Assembly (NCBI GenBank): GCA_014218235.1 | Contig: CM024755.1 | Location: 81,289,960-81,353,959, forward strand | Direction of reading: 5' to 3' | Origin: Colocasia esculenta | Taxonomy: Eukaryota; Streptophyta; Magnoliopsida; Alismatales; Araceae | Length of the DNA: 64,000 nucleotides | Part shown: one piece after another, positions 1 through 12,014 of the stretch | Numbering within the stretch: the first letter of the stretch is position 1 | Layout: each line of letters opens with the position of its first letter | The notes under the pieces: model-generated | The model's database searches: none | Told to the model about the DNA's origin: nothing | What the model saw: only the letters and a program-made list of their open reading frames with translations | Made by a program: the position numbers and the translations under genes

Positions 1-2422
1 CAACCAACTCGTCGGCCATGTGGGAATCCATGGTCAGAGGAGATTTACGGAGGCCTTGGTGAAAAGGTCGCTAGTCTACCGATTCGGAATGACCGGTAGA
101 GAGTTTCCAATTTCCCAAGAAAAGGCGGCCTAATTGTGCTAGTGTGTAGTGCGGTATGCGTGTCTCAATTCTCAAACCATCGGTCTCAAACTCGTAGGAA
201 GCACTTGACAATATTACATGGAACAAAACTATGCACTTTAACTAATCATGGTTTGCAAGATTTTAAAATAACCATTATCATTTAAACGTGGAAGAACAGT
301 AGGAAGATTAAATCACAAGAAACATGAATGGATCATAACATTTAAGGAGCACTTAGAATAGTATTCATGTAATTAAAGCTTTTAAATGGGTTAATAGATT
401 TTAAGCCATTAAACAACAATCATGTAAGGATTAGACCCAAGACATGCAACTTACACAGTAAATATCATATTTAAACAGATCTTGGGTATATGCGAAAAAC
501 TATGCAGGAAAACACGTGGTTTCAGGTAAAGTTCTGAGATCGCGACATATCCCTATAAGGAAGGCGACAGGTAGTTGTGAAGAACGCGACTGGGGCGGTC
601 CGATTCAGGCAGCATGATCGCGACAACGGTCTTGTCGCAATCAGGTCGCGACATGTCGGGCTGTCGCGACGAGACCTCGGAAGGTGACACATCGAGCCGT
701 CGCATTCACAGGATCTGCGCCTGAGTCCGACTGGGATCTGACATGCTCTTGGTTCAGACTTACCATGTTTTGACACAGGAGCAATTCATGAAACGCCTAT
801 ATCTCTCTATATGCTGACCTTTAGACAAAACTTTCAACATAGAAAATGTCGAGGACATCTATTGGAAGAACTTTTATGTTGGGGGTTTTACCTAATTCGG
901 TCTTTGCCCTTGTGAAAAACATGAAGAACTTAAAGTTAAATGCAACCAGAAAAACGCAGTATCATGCATGACTCTATTACGAAGTTTATAACTCTCAAAC
1001 TAATGACATTTACACAAAACCTTTAACATGAAAGATGACCCTAACGACTAATAAAAGAACTTTCATGTTGGAGTCTTGACCTACTTCGGTCTTAAATCTC
1101 AAGAAAAACAGGAATAACCTAAGGCTAACTGCAAACCCGAAAACACAGTATTATGCATGATTCTCTTACGGGGTTCATAACTCTCTAACTAATGAGATTT
1201 AGACAAAACGTTCAACATGAAAGATTATCGTGACATCAAGTAGAATAACTTCCATGTTAAGATTTTACTCTAATTCGGTCTTGAATCATGTGAAACATAT
1301 TAAGAACGGGAAAAACCCTGACAGTGCGCGACTTTTGCAAAACGCTTATAAATCAAGATCTACTAAATGAAATTCGATGAAACCAGTAGTAAATGAAAGT
1401 TAACTTGATGCTCTACACATTGGTATAGGATATGTTAAGATTTGGCCCGAGAAAACCTACCTTTGGTCGACTTCAAGAGAGTGGTTTGTGCAGGTCGCAG
1501 CAGATGAGAAGGGGAAGAAGAACGGCTTCTTGTGGTCGTTCCACAGCTCCTCAGCCACCAAGAGCTCCTCCACACGACCCTAGCAAGTTCTAAATTCGTT
1601 CCTAGGGTTTGGGTGAAGAGTATTTAAGTAACCATGGTGTTTAGGAGTCCTATTATAACTAGGAAAAGAGGATTTCGGGATTGGCATGTTTGGTTTCCTA
1701 TTTTTTATGATTTCCTCCTCCCTTTGAGTGTGTGAGGCATTAGGAAACCTCCCTCATAGTTAGGCACGAATTTGGGTTGCCATGAATGCATGATTGCATC
1801 CTAATTCAACTCTAATTGCCTCTTTTTAATTTCAGCTTATTTATGGTTTCGAATTTCTATGTATTTTCTAGCTTTATTTGATTTTTGGGCCAAATGTTGC
1901 CCATTGGCCCAATTATGATAATGGGTCATCAATATATAATGTTGGAAGTCTCCCCAACACTTTTATTTAATTTTTGATTGCGTCGCATTTCCGTGTTAAC
2001 GGTTTTCTGACTTGTTTCCTTATTTAGATAATCAGTCGCAATAACTCTTAAACCTAGCCCAAATGATTTTTATTGAACCAAATTTCTTGATGGGTCATTA
2101 GAGATATTATTTGAAGTCCATATATGATTTTTATTTAATTTTCTAACTCATTCCAGTGCGTGTGATAATGATTTTCCGACTTATTCATGAATTACGGTAA
2201 TAAGTCGCGAAACACTTTAAACTTGGATAATCTGATTTTTCTTGGCACAAATTTCTTTGTGAAATATTTAATAATAATATTTAGGGTTGATTTATAATTT
2301 TTACGGAATTTTCCGATGTGTTTTAGCACATACGATAATGATACGCATGTTTTAAATACTTCCGATATTATGGAAATTATTTATTTCCATTTACTTTGAA
2401 TTAAAATTTCCGGGGTGCTACA
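1..2422 (-). repeat. LTR copy A of the long-LTR gypsy family, cut by window edge
   Basis: Reverse-complement copy of the long terminal repeat seen complete at 3621-7302. Its LTR 5' end (TGTAGCACCCC on the minus strand) is at 2422, next to a polypurine tract. The copy runs off the left edge, and its first bases match LTR E from about 17246, so roughly 1.2 kb of its 3' part lies outside. It acts as the 3' LTR of the minus-strand gag element at 2423-3611. A conserved open frame present in the other copies is shortened here by a small deletion near 785. Confidence 0.9.
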
Positions 2423-2438
2423 CCCTCCCCCACTTAAG
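2423..2438 (-). other. Polypurine tract of the copy-A element
   Basis: On the minus strand this reads CTTAAGTGGGGGAGGG directly before the LTR start at 2422. The same tract precedes LTR D (12318-12333) and LTR E (19670-19684). In Ty3/gypsy elements this purine run primes plus-strand DNA synthesis. Confidence 0.85.
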
Positions 2439-2744
2439 AGAATTTGGTCCCCAAATTCATTGATCATTAATTGGCTTTTGATAGTTATGATCATTGAGCT
2501 CGTTTCGGATCTACGTCCTATAACTTGTTTCCAAATCGTGGATGCTAGTCCAACATCTACACCTATAGCCACCAGTACTATTCATTTGGTTCCTTCCACT
2601 CCTGTTTTTTCCTGTCATGGTTGTTATGACTCCATCTTAATCCACCAGATGAACTAGGGTATAACCACTAGATTATTCCTTTTCAATTTCTCCTTAATGA
2701 TCTCCCCCACTTAGAAATGTACTCATAAGAAAAGCATCTTAAGA
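2439..2744 (-). other. Noncoding stretch between gag and polypurine tract
   Basis: About 300 bases on the minus strand between the gag stop and the polypurine tract. It matches 12015-12317 in the C/D element, so both copies lost pol at the same point. No long frame is present. Short open frames here are too small and variable to support. Confidence 0.7.
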
Positions 2745-3575
2745 TCAATCTATGGGTTTAACAATCATACCTCCTTCCAGGAGCTCTGCTTGTGTTACTA
2801 CATTCATGCGTCCTTGATGCTTTACCACTCCTTGGTTCCTTCCAGCTTGGTCTTTTAGCATGGGACAGTTCGGTATACGATGTTCATGACTCCCACATCG
2901 CAAGCAAGCCCCGGCCTTCTTCCAGCACTTGTCCGCTTTGTGCCCAGGCTTGTTGCAAAATTTACAATACTCCACTATCATTGTTTCTTCTACTTTGATC
3001 TTTTTCTCCATGCCATAGTCCTTCCCTGTGGTTGGCCTTTTGTTGTTGTAGTCATTATTGTTGTTGTTATTGTTGTTGTTGGGGAAAGTTCCAGTTGTAT
3101 CGACTGCTCCCCTTTTTGTAAAGGTCGGCTTTGAGATGTCCTTCCCCCTCATGCCTTCCACCTTAGCCATAGTGTCTTCTACAAGCTGAGCTCTTTGGAC
3201 CATCTCAGCATAATTTTGAATATTGTGTGGTCCGAGCCTTTCAATGAACATGGGCCTGAGCCCGTCCATGAAATGGTTAGCCTTTAATCTTTCTGTTCCC
3301 ACCAAATGTGGGGCATACACAGCAAGTCGCGCGAACTGAGCCTCATACTCAGCCACGGACATCCCTTTCTGTTTTAGTGCGGCAAACTCTGCTGCCTTCT
3401 TCTCCTTGACTCTCTCAGAGAAATACTTTCCTCGGAATATCTCCAGGAATCCGGCCCACTCCAGTTCAGCTACGTTTGGCAGGTGGGCCGAGGTGGCCTT
3501 CCACCATGCTCGAGCATCTTTAGTAAATTGGAAAGTGGCCAGTACCACTTTCTCTCTATTAGTGCATTGCATCAC
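2745..3575 (-). CDS. gag: Retrotransposon Gag polyprotein, 5'-truncated
   Basis: Ty3/gypsy Gag, the capsid/nucleocapsid protein that packages element RNA. The 276-residue frame has a plant retrotransposon gag capsid region (ARAWWKA at residues 21-27, FLEIFRGKYF at 43-52). A run of Asn (166-174) comes from an AAC microsatellite. Two zinc knuckles follow: CKFCNKPGHKADKC (204-217) and CLRCGSHEHRIPNC (224-237). The frame stays open upstream without a start to the junction near 3610, so the N-terminus is lost and the Met at 3575 is internal. There is no pol behind it: the stop is followed by 300 noncoding bases and the polypurine tract. The frame is intact over its whole length, unlike the frameshifted copy at 11203-12014. 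Confidence 0.85.
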   Translation of the reverse strand: MMQCTNREKVVLATFQFTKDARAWWKATSAHLPNVAELEWAGFLEIFRGKYFSERVKEKKAAEFAALKQKGMSVAEYEAQFARLAVYAPHLVGTERLKANHFMDGLRPMFIERLGPHNIQNYAEMVQRAQLVEDTMAKVEGMRGKDISKPTFTKRGAVDTTGTFPNNNNNNNNNDYNNKRPTTGKDYGMEKKIKVEETMIVEYCKFCNKPGHKADKCWKKAGACLRCGSHEHRIPNCPMLKDQAGRNQGVVKHQGRMNVVTQAELLEGGMIVKPID

Positions 3576-4736
3576 CTGGAAAATCCTTTCTATCTCCTCT
3601 TGCCAATTTCTGGGGGAGGGTGTAGCACCCCGGAAATTTTAATTCAAAGTAAATGGAAATAAATAATTTCCATAATATCGGAAGTATTTAAAACATACGT
3701 ATCATTATCGTATGTGCTAAAACACATCGGAAAATTCCGTAAAAATTATAAATCAACCTTAAATATTATTATTAAATGTTTCACAAAGAAATTTGTGCCA
3801 ATACAAATCAGATTATCCAAGTTTAAAGTGTTTTGCGACTTATTACCGTAATTCATGAATAAGTCAGAAAATCATTATCACACATACTGGAATGAGTTAG
3901 AAAATTAAATAAAAATCATAAATGGACTTCAAATAATATCCTATAATGACCCATCAAGAAATTTGGTTCAATAAAAATCATTTGGGCTAGGTTTAAGAGT
4001 TATTGCGACTGATTATCTAAATAAGGAAACAAGTCGGAAAACTGTTAACACGGAAATACGACGCAATCAAAAATTAAATAAAAGTGTTGGGGAGACTTCC
4101 AACATTATATATTGATGACCCATTATCATAATCAGGCCAATGGACAACATTTGGCCCAAAAATCAAATGAAGCTAGAAAATACATAGAAATTCGTAACCA
4201 TAAATAAGCTGAAATTAAAAAGAGGCAATTAGAGTTGAATTGGGATGCAATCATGCATTCATGGCAACCCAAATTCGTGCCTAACTATGAGGGTAGGTTT
4301 CCTAATGCCTCACACACTCAAAGGGAGGAGGAAATCATCAAAAATAGGAAACCAAACATGCCAATCCCGAAATCCTCTTTTCCTAGTTATAATAGGACTC
4401 CTAAACACCATGGTTACTTAAATACTCTTCACCCAAACCCTAGGAACGAATTTAGAACTTGATAGGGTCGTGTGGAGGAGCTCTTGGTGGCTGAGGAGCT
4501 GTGGAACGACCACAAGAAGCCGTTCTTCTTCCCCTTCTCATCTGCTGCGACCTGCACAAACCACTCTCTTGAAGTCGACCAAAGGTAGGTTTTCTCGGGC
4601 CAAACCTTAAATATCTTATACCAATGTGTAGAGCATCAAGTTAGCTTTCATTTCCCACTGGTTTCATCGAATTTCATTTAGTAGATCTTGATTTATAAGC
4701 GTTTTGCAAAAGTCGCGCACTGTCAGGGCTTTTCCC

Positions 4737-5300
4737 GTTCTTAATATGTTTGACGTGATTCAAGACCGAATTAGAGTAAAATATTAACATGTAAGTTATT
4801 TTACTTGATGTCACGATCATCTTTCATGTTGAACGTTTTGTCTAAATCTCATTAGTTAGAGAGTTATGAAGCCCGTAAGAGAGTCATGCATAATACTGTG
4901 TTTTCGGGTTTGCAGTTAGCCTTAGGTTATTCCTGTTTTTCTTGAGATTTAAGACCGAAGTAGGTCAAGACTCCAACATGAAAGTTCTTTTATTAGTCGT
5001 TAGGGTCATCTTTTATGTTAAAGGTTTTGTGTAAATGTCATTAGTTTGAGAGTTATAAACTTCGTAATAGAGTCATGCATGATACTGCGTTTTTCTGGTT
5101 GCATTTAACTTTAAGTTCTTCATGTTTTTCACAAGGGCAAAGACCGAATTAGGTAAAACCTCCAACATCAAAGTTCTTCCAATAGATGTCCTCGACATTT
5201 TCTATGTTGAAAGTTTTGTCTAAAGGTCAGCATATAGAGAGATATAGGCGTTTCATGAATATCGCTCCTGTGTCAAAACATGGTAAGTCTGAACCAAGAG
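4737..5300 (+). repeat. Three tandem 189-bp units inside the LTR
   Basis: The motif AAGACCGAA recurs at 4762, 4951 and 5140, exactly 189 bp apart. Each unit also carries a CAACATGAAAGTT-like and a TTTCATGTTNAANGTTTTGT-like segment in the same order. The same spacing is seen in copies A (896, 1085, 1274), C (8454, 8643, 8832) and E (18141, 18330, 18519). Copy D has 188 and 189 bp, explained by one deleted base. The units have diverged from one another but are stable between LTR copies, so the triplication is older than the spread of the family. Confidence 0.9.
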
Positions 5301-5334
5301 CATGTCAGATCCCAGTCGGACTCAGGCGCAGATC

Positions 5335-5520
5335 CTGTGAATGCGACGGCTCGATGTGTCGCCTTCCGAGGTCTCGTCGCGACAGCCCGACATGTCGCGA
5401 CTTGATTGTGACAAGACCGTTGTCGCGATCATGCTGCCTGAATCGAACCGCCCCAGTCGCGTTCTTCACAACTACCTGTCGCCTTCCTTATAGGGATATG
5501 TCGCGATCTCAGAACTTCAC
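5335..5520 (+). repeat. TCGCGA-rich block in LTR B
   Basis: A GC-rich stretch with many GTCGCGA or TCGCG words in an otherwise AT-rich LTR. It is present in all five LTR copies and, diverged, at 37405-37575 in the related LTR. It lies inside the recurring 112-codon open frame at 5186-5524. That frame shows no recognisable domain and is better explained by base composition. Confidence 0.75.
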
Positions 5521-7302
5521 CTGAAACCACGTGTTTTCCTGCATAGTTTTTCACATATACCCAAGATCTGTTTAAATATGATATTTACTGTGTAAGTTGC
5601 ATGTCTTGGGTCTAATCCTTACATGATTGTTGTTTAATGGCTTAAAAGCGATTAACCCATTTAAAAAGCTTTAATTACATGAATGCTATTCTAAGTGCTC
5701 CTTAAATATTATGATCCATTCGTGCTACTTGTGATTTAATCTTCCTACTGTTCTTCCACGTTTAAATGATAAGAGTTATCATAAAATCTTGCAAACCATG
5801 ATGAGTTAAAGTGCATAGTTTTATTCCATGTTATATTGTCAAGTGCTTCCTGCGAGTTTGAGACCGATGGTTTTAGAATTGAGACACGCGTACCGCACTA
5901 CACACTAGCACTGTTAGGTAGCCTTTTCTTGGGAAATTGGAAACTCTCTATCGGTCATTCCGAATCGGTAGACTAGCGACCTTTTCACCAAGGCCTCCGT
6001 AAATCTCCTCTGACCATGGATTCCCACATGGCCGACGAGTTGGTTGTACCATTGAAGTTCCCTGGAGATAGCGTGCACTTCCTTTCTCTTCTTAATCTCG
6101 TGAGGGTGACTTACAAACTAGACTAAAGCCATTAATGTAAAGATTGAACGAAAGTATAAATTGTACCGTTATGCTGCCGAATTTATCTCTTGACCATTGT
6201 TCTCATGAAATCATGTTCAATTTAATTATTACTTCTTCTCATCATCATCATGAACATGACATTACACATGCTAGGTTTTGAAACTCTCATTGGCCATTAT
6301 TAATGACTGTGGGTATCTACATTTAAAATTTTAAGTGAGATGCTGACAGGGCACGGCGTGTGTCCAAGGGCTCCAATCTAGCCCCAATGACGGCGAGTCA
6401 TAGATATACTGTTAACCATGGGGTATAATGATTACTGGCGTTGCATCTGCGCTGGGAAAATCGTGCGTGCGTGTTGAATGATAGATACATAACCACATAC
6501 ACGTGTCCTGGTGTACATTCTTGATGGATCTTTTCTTGGTGTACATTGGTGTCTACGTGCCTGATTAGTGTTACTTGATCGTGCTTGTGAAATCTTGCTT
6601 GCTTGCTTGCGTGATATGGCCATCCTGCATTTAATGCAATTAGTGATATCTTGCGTTCTTGAAAGCTATTAACATCAAGTGAAATCTTGCGTGCTTGTAC
6701 AAAGTGATCTATTTCTAGTTCTCTCTTGTCATATTGTTCATCAATCTTATTCTATCATGATCTCTCTCTCTAGCTTGTTTTTATATCATGTTTTAACGAG
6801 TTTTTATTCGTACATGCATATCATTCATCGTACTTGCCTAGTTCTAAAATGTTAATCACTTATATCATTGCCCGCACATTGAGATATAAATCCTACTGGG
6901 CTAGTTTGCTCATTCCCTACTTTTACCCAATCTAGGTGACTATGAAGTGCAAGAGGAAGAGCAAGTCGAGGATGGGAATGCGTCCGAGTGAAGAGCGTCC
7001 CAAACATGAGTCTATCTATAGTTAGTTTATTTTGAGTGTTAGATCAATGTAGTAGGAAGTGAGGCATTATGTACTTTTGTTTTTATTGAGTCTTAGTCCG
7101 TAATAGTTTCTATTTGAAATACAATGAGTTGAGATTCGAATACAATTTATATTGAGTTCAACATATGGGCCCTATTGTGATGTTGTGTTATATACATTTA
7201 GTGCGCGCTAGCTAGAGGCTTATTTGCCGACTGTCCACGTCTCGGAATATCGACTCGAATTCTTCGAATTAATATCCGCTGCGTAATTCTCGGGACGTGA
7301 CA

Positions 7303-7312
7303 GTTAAGTGGG
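7303..7312 (+). other. 10-bp remnant between LTRs B and C
   Basis: Only GTTAAGTGGG separates the end of LTR B from the start of LTR C. TTAAGTGGG matches the beginning of the family polypurine tract, with the last GGAGGG missing. This suggests a former internal region deleted almost entirely. Confidence 0.75.
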
Positions 7313-10300
7313 TGTAGCACCCCGGAAATTTTAATTCAAAGTAAATGGAAATAAATAATTTCCATAATATCGGAAGTATTTAAAACATACGTATCATTAT
7401 CGTATGTGCTAAAACACATCGGAAAATTCCGTAAAAATTATAAATCAACCTTAAATATTATTATTAAATGTTTCACAAAGAAATTTGTGCCAAGAAAAAT
7501 CAGATTATCCGAGTTTAAAGTGTTTTGCGACTTATTACCGTAATTCATGAATAAGTCGGAAAATCATTATCACACATACTGGAATGAGTTAAAAAATTAA
7601 ATAAAAATCATAAATGGACTTCAAATAATATCCTATAATGACCCATCAAGAAATTTGGTTCAATAAACATCATTTGGGCTAGGTTTAAGAGTTATTGCGA
7701 CCGATTATCTAAATAAGGAAACAAGTCGGAAAACTGTTAACACGGAAATACGACGCAATCAAAAATTAAATAAAAGTCTTGGGGAGACTTCCAACATTAT
7801 ATATTGATGACCCATTATCATAATCAGGCCAATGGACAACATTTGGCCCAAAAATCAAATGAAGCTAGAAAATACATAGAAATTCGTAACCATAAATAAG
7901 CTGAAATTAAAAAGAGGCAATTAGAGTTGAATTGGGATGCAATCATGCATTCATGGCAACCCAAATTCGTGCCTAACTATGAGGGGAGGTTTCCTAATGC
8001 CTCACACACTCAAAGGGAGGAGGAAATCATCAAAAATAGGAAACCAAACATGCCAATCCCGAAATCCTCTTTTCTAGTTATAATAGGACTCCTAAACACC
8101 ATGGTTACTTAAATACTCTTCACCCAAACCCTAGGAACGAATTTAGAACTTGCTAGGGTCGTGTGGAGGAGCTCTTGGTGGCTGAGGAGCTGTGGAACGA
8201 CCACAAGAAGCCGTTCTTCTTCCCCTTCTCATCTGCTGCGACCTGCACAAACCACTCTCTTGAAGTCGACCAAAGGTAGGTTTTCTCGGGCCAAACCTTA
8301 ACATATCCTATACCAATGTGTAGAGCATCAAGTTAGCTTTCATTTCCCACTGGTTTCATCGAATTTCATTTAGTAGATCTTGATTTATAAGCGTTTTGCA
8401 AAAGTCGCGCACTGTCAGGGCTTTTCCCGTTCTTAATATGTTTGACGTGATTCAAGACCGAATTAGAGTAAAATCTTAACATGGAAGTTATTCTACTTGA
8501 TGTCACGATCATCTTTCATGTTGAACGTTTTGTCTAAATCTCATTAGTTAGAGAGTTATGAAGCCCGTAAGAGAGTCATGCATAATACTGTGTTTTCGGG
8601 TTTGCAGTTAGCCTTAGGTTATTCCTGTTTTTCTTGAGATTTAAGACCGAAGTAGGTCAAGACTCCAACATGAAAGTTCTTTTATTAGTCGTTAGGGTCA
8701 TCTTTCATGTTAAAGGTTTTGTGTAAATGTCATTAGTTTGAGAGTTATAAACTTCGTAATAGAGTCATGCATGATACTGCGTTTTTCTGGTTGCATTTAA
8801 CTTTAAGTTCTTCATGTTTTTCACAAGGGCAAAGACCGAATTAGGTAAAACCCCCAACATCAAAGTTCTTCCAATAGATGTCCTCGACATTTTCTATGTT
8901 GAAAGTTTTGTCTAAAGGTCAGCATATAGAGAGATATAGGCGTTTCATGAATATCGCTCCTGTGTCAAAACATGGTAAGTCTGAACCAAGAGCATGTCAG
9001 ATCCCAGTCGGACTCAGGCGCAGATCCTGTGAATGCGACGGCTCGATGTGTCGCCTTCCGAGGTCTCGTCACGACAGCCCGACATGTCGCGACCTGATTG
9101 CGACAAGACCGTTGTCGCGATCATGCTGCCTGAATCGGACCGCCCCAGTCGCGTTCTTCACAACTACCTGTCGCCTTCCTTATAGGGATATGTCGCGATC
9201 TCAGAACTTCACCTGAAACCACGTGTTTTCCTGCATAGTTTTTCGCATATACCCAAGATCTGTTTAAACATGTTAATTACTATGTAAGTTGCATGTCTTG
9301 GGTCTAATCCTTACATGATTGTTGTTTAAAGGCTTAAAAGCGATTAACCCATTTAAAAGCTTTAATTACATGAATGCTATTCTAAGTGCTCCTTAAATAT
9401 TATGATCCATTCGTGCTACTTGTGATTTAATCTTCCTACTGTTCTTCCACGTTTAAATGATAAGAGTTATCATAAAATCTTGCAAACCATGATGAGTTAA
9501 AGTGCATAGTTTTATTCCATGTTATATTGTCAAGTGCTTCCTGCGAGTTTGAGACCGATGGTTTGAGAATTGAGACACGCGTACCGCACTACACACTAGC
9601 ACTATTAGGCAGCCCCTTCTTGGGAAATTGGAAACTCTCTACCGGTCATTCCGAATCGGTAGACTAGCGACCTTTTCACCAAGGCCTCCGTAAATCTCCT
9701 CTGACCATGGATTCCCACATGGCCGACGAGTTGGTTGTACCATTGAAGTTCCCTGGAGATAGCGTGCACTTCCTTTCTCTTCTTGATCTCGTGAGTGTGA
9801 CTTACAAACTAGACTAAAGCCATTAATGTAAAGATTGAACGAAAGTATAAATTGTACCGTTATGCTGCCGAATTTATCTCTTGACCATTGTTCTCATGAA
9901 ATCATGTTCAATTTAATTATTACTTCTTCTCATCATCATCATGAACATGACATTACACATGCTACGTTTTGAAACTCTCATTGGCCATTATTAATGACTG
10001 TGGGTATCTACATTTAAAAATTTAAGTGAGATGCTGACAGGGCACGGCGTGTGTCCAAGGGCTCCAATCTAGCCCCAATGACGGCGAGTCATAGATATAC
10101 TGTTAACCATGGGGTATAATGATTACTGGCGTTGCATTTGCGCTGGGAAAATCGTGCGTGCGTGTTGAATGATAGATACATAACCACATACACGTGTCCT
10201 GGTGTACATTCTTGATGGATCTTTTCTTGGTGTACATTGGTGTCTACTTGCCTGATTAGTGTTACTTGATCGTGCTCGTGCGTGCTTGCTTGCTTGCGTG

Positions 10301-10987
10301 ATATGGCCATCCTGCATTTAATGCAATTAGTGATATCTTGCGTTCTTGAAAGCTATTAACATCAAGTGAAATCTTGCGTGCTTGTACAAAGTGATCTATT
10401 TCTAGTTCTCTCTTGTCATCTTGTTCATCAATCTTATTCTATCATGATCTCTCTCTCTAGCTTGTTTTTATATCATTTTTTAACGAGTTTTATTCGTACT
10501 TGCATATCATTCATCGTACTTGCCTAGTTCTAAAATGTTAATCACTTATATCATTGCCCGCACATTGAGATATAAATCCTACTGGGCTAGTTTGCTCATT
10601 CCCTACTTTTACCCAATCTAGGTGACTATGAAGTGCAAGAGGAAGAGCAAGTCGAGGATGGAAATGCGTCCGAGTGAAGAGTGTTCCAATCATAAGTCTA
10701 TCTATAGATAGTTTATTTTGAGTGTTAGAACAATGTAGTAGGAAGTGAGGATTAAATGTACTTTCCCTTTCATTGAGTCTTAGTCCTGTACTAGTTTTCA
10801 TTTGAATAAAAAGAGTTGAGATTGAATACAATTTATATTGAGTTCAACATGTGGGCCCTATTGTGATGTTGTGTTGATATACATTTAGTGCGCGCTAGCT
10901 AGAGGCTTATTTGCCGACTGTCCACGTCTCGGAATATCGACTCGAATTAATTAATAATATCCGTTGCGTAATTCTCGGGACGTGACA
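7313..10987 (+). repeat. LTR copy C, complete (3.68 kb)
   Basis: Starts TGTAGCACCCCGG and ends GGGACGTGACA. It is nearly identical by eye to LTRs B and D, with scattered substitutions and small indels. It acts as the 5' LTR of the gag-only element ending in LTR D. The expected primer-binding site TGGTATCA is not visible after it. Instead 10988-11035 carries short scrambled LTR-like words (ACAACATGTGGGCCCTATT). Confidence 0.92.
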
Positions 10988-11202
10988 GTTTAGTGCTCGC
11001 TACAACATGTGGGCCCTATTATCAGGCTGGCAATCAGGCATTACAAAATGTAGTTTAGGCTGGCAATCAGGCTGGAGCTGCAAGGAATGGAGCCGGTGAT
11101 CTGCACCGGAATTTTAGGAGTTTAAACCCTCCTCGTTTCTCAGGATCCCCTGATCCGGACGAGGCAGAAAATTGGCAAGAGGAGATAGAAAGGATTTTCC
11201 AG

Positions 11203-12014
11203 GTGATGCAATGCACTAATAGAGAGAAAGTGGTACTGGCCACTTTCCAATTTACTAAAGATGCTCGAGCATGGTGGAAGGCCACCTCGGCCCACCTACC
11301 AAATGTAGCTGAACTGGAATGGGCTGGATTCCTGGAGATATTCCGGGAAAATATTTCTCTGAGAGAGTCAAGGAGAAGAAGGCAGCAGAGTTTGCCGCAC
11401 TAAAACAGAAAGGGATGTCCGTGGCTGAGTATGAGGCTCAGTTCGCGCGTCTTGCCGTGTATGCCCCACACCTGGTGGGAACTGAAAGGCTGAAGGCTAA
11501 CCGTTTCATGGATGGGCTCAGGCCCATGTTCATTGAAAGGCTCGGACCACACAACATTCAAACTTACACTGAGATGGTCCAAAGAGCTCAACTGGTAGAA
11601 GACACTATGGCTAAGGTGGAAGGCATGAGGGGGAAGGACATCTCAAAGCCGACCTTTATAAAAAGGGGAGCAGTCGATACAATTGGAACTTTCCCCAATA
11701 ACAATAATAACAACAACAAAAGGCCAACCACTGGGAAGGACTATAGCATGGAGAAAAAGATCAAAGTAGAAGAAACAACGATTTTTGAATATTGTAACTT
11801 TTGCAACAAGCCTGGACACAGAGCGGAAGAGTGCTGGAAGAAGGCAGGAGCTTGCCTGCGATGCGGGAGTCGTGACCACCGCCTTCCCAACTGTCCTATG
11901 TTAAAAAACCAAGTTGGAAGGAACCAAGAAGTGGTAAAGCGTCAGGGACGCGTGAATGCAATAACGCAAGCGGAGCTCCCGGAAGGAGGTATGATTGTTA
12001 AATGCCTAGACTGA
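11203..12014 (+). pseudogene. gag: Retrotransposon Gag, frameshifted copy
   Basis: Same Gag as at 2745-3575. The reading frame begins upstream without a start codon at about 11048 and runs to about 11350. There a one-base loss near CCGGGAAAATATTTC shifts the frame, and the rest continues to the stop at 12014. The capsid region, a short Asn run and two zinc knuckles (CNFCNKPGHRAEEC and CLRCGSRDHRLPNC) are recognisable. Upstream at 11028-11080 the words GGCTGGCAATCAGG occur twice, where the gag start should be. A full-length product cannot be made without frameshifting. Confidence 0.88.

Larger units (their letters stand above)
3621..7302 (+). repeat. LTR copy B, complete (3.68 kb)
   Basis: Starts TGTAGCACCCCGG and ends GGGACGTGACA, the TG...CA ends typical of LTRs. 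A remnant polypurine tract (TGGGGGAGGG, 3611-3620) lies directly upstream, so this was a 3' LTR. A candidate TATA-like TTAAATA is near 4427. Internal landmarks are a triplicated 189-bp unit, a TCGCGA-rich block, a block near 5989-6050 that is also conserved in the diverged LTR at 36539-39201, and a hairpin at 6897-6912. The LTR is unusually long. Open frames at 4235-4462 and 5186-5524 recur in other copies but match no family I know. Confidence 0.93.

Noticed and set aside
4235..4462. 76-codon open frame in several LTR copies
   Set aside because: Frameshifted in copy C and disrupted in A; it overlaps the likely LTR promoter.
5186..5524. 112-codon open frame repeated in LTRs B, C, D and E (shortened in A)
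   Set aside because: It recurs because the LTR copies are nearly identical. It spans a TCGCG-rich block, has no recognisable domain, and copy A carries a disrupting deletion.
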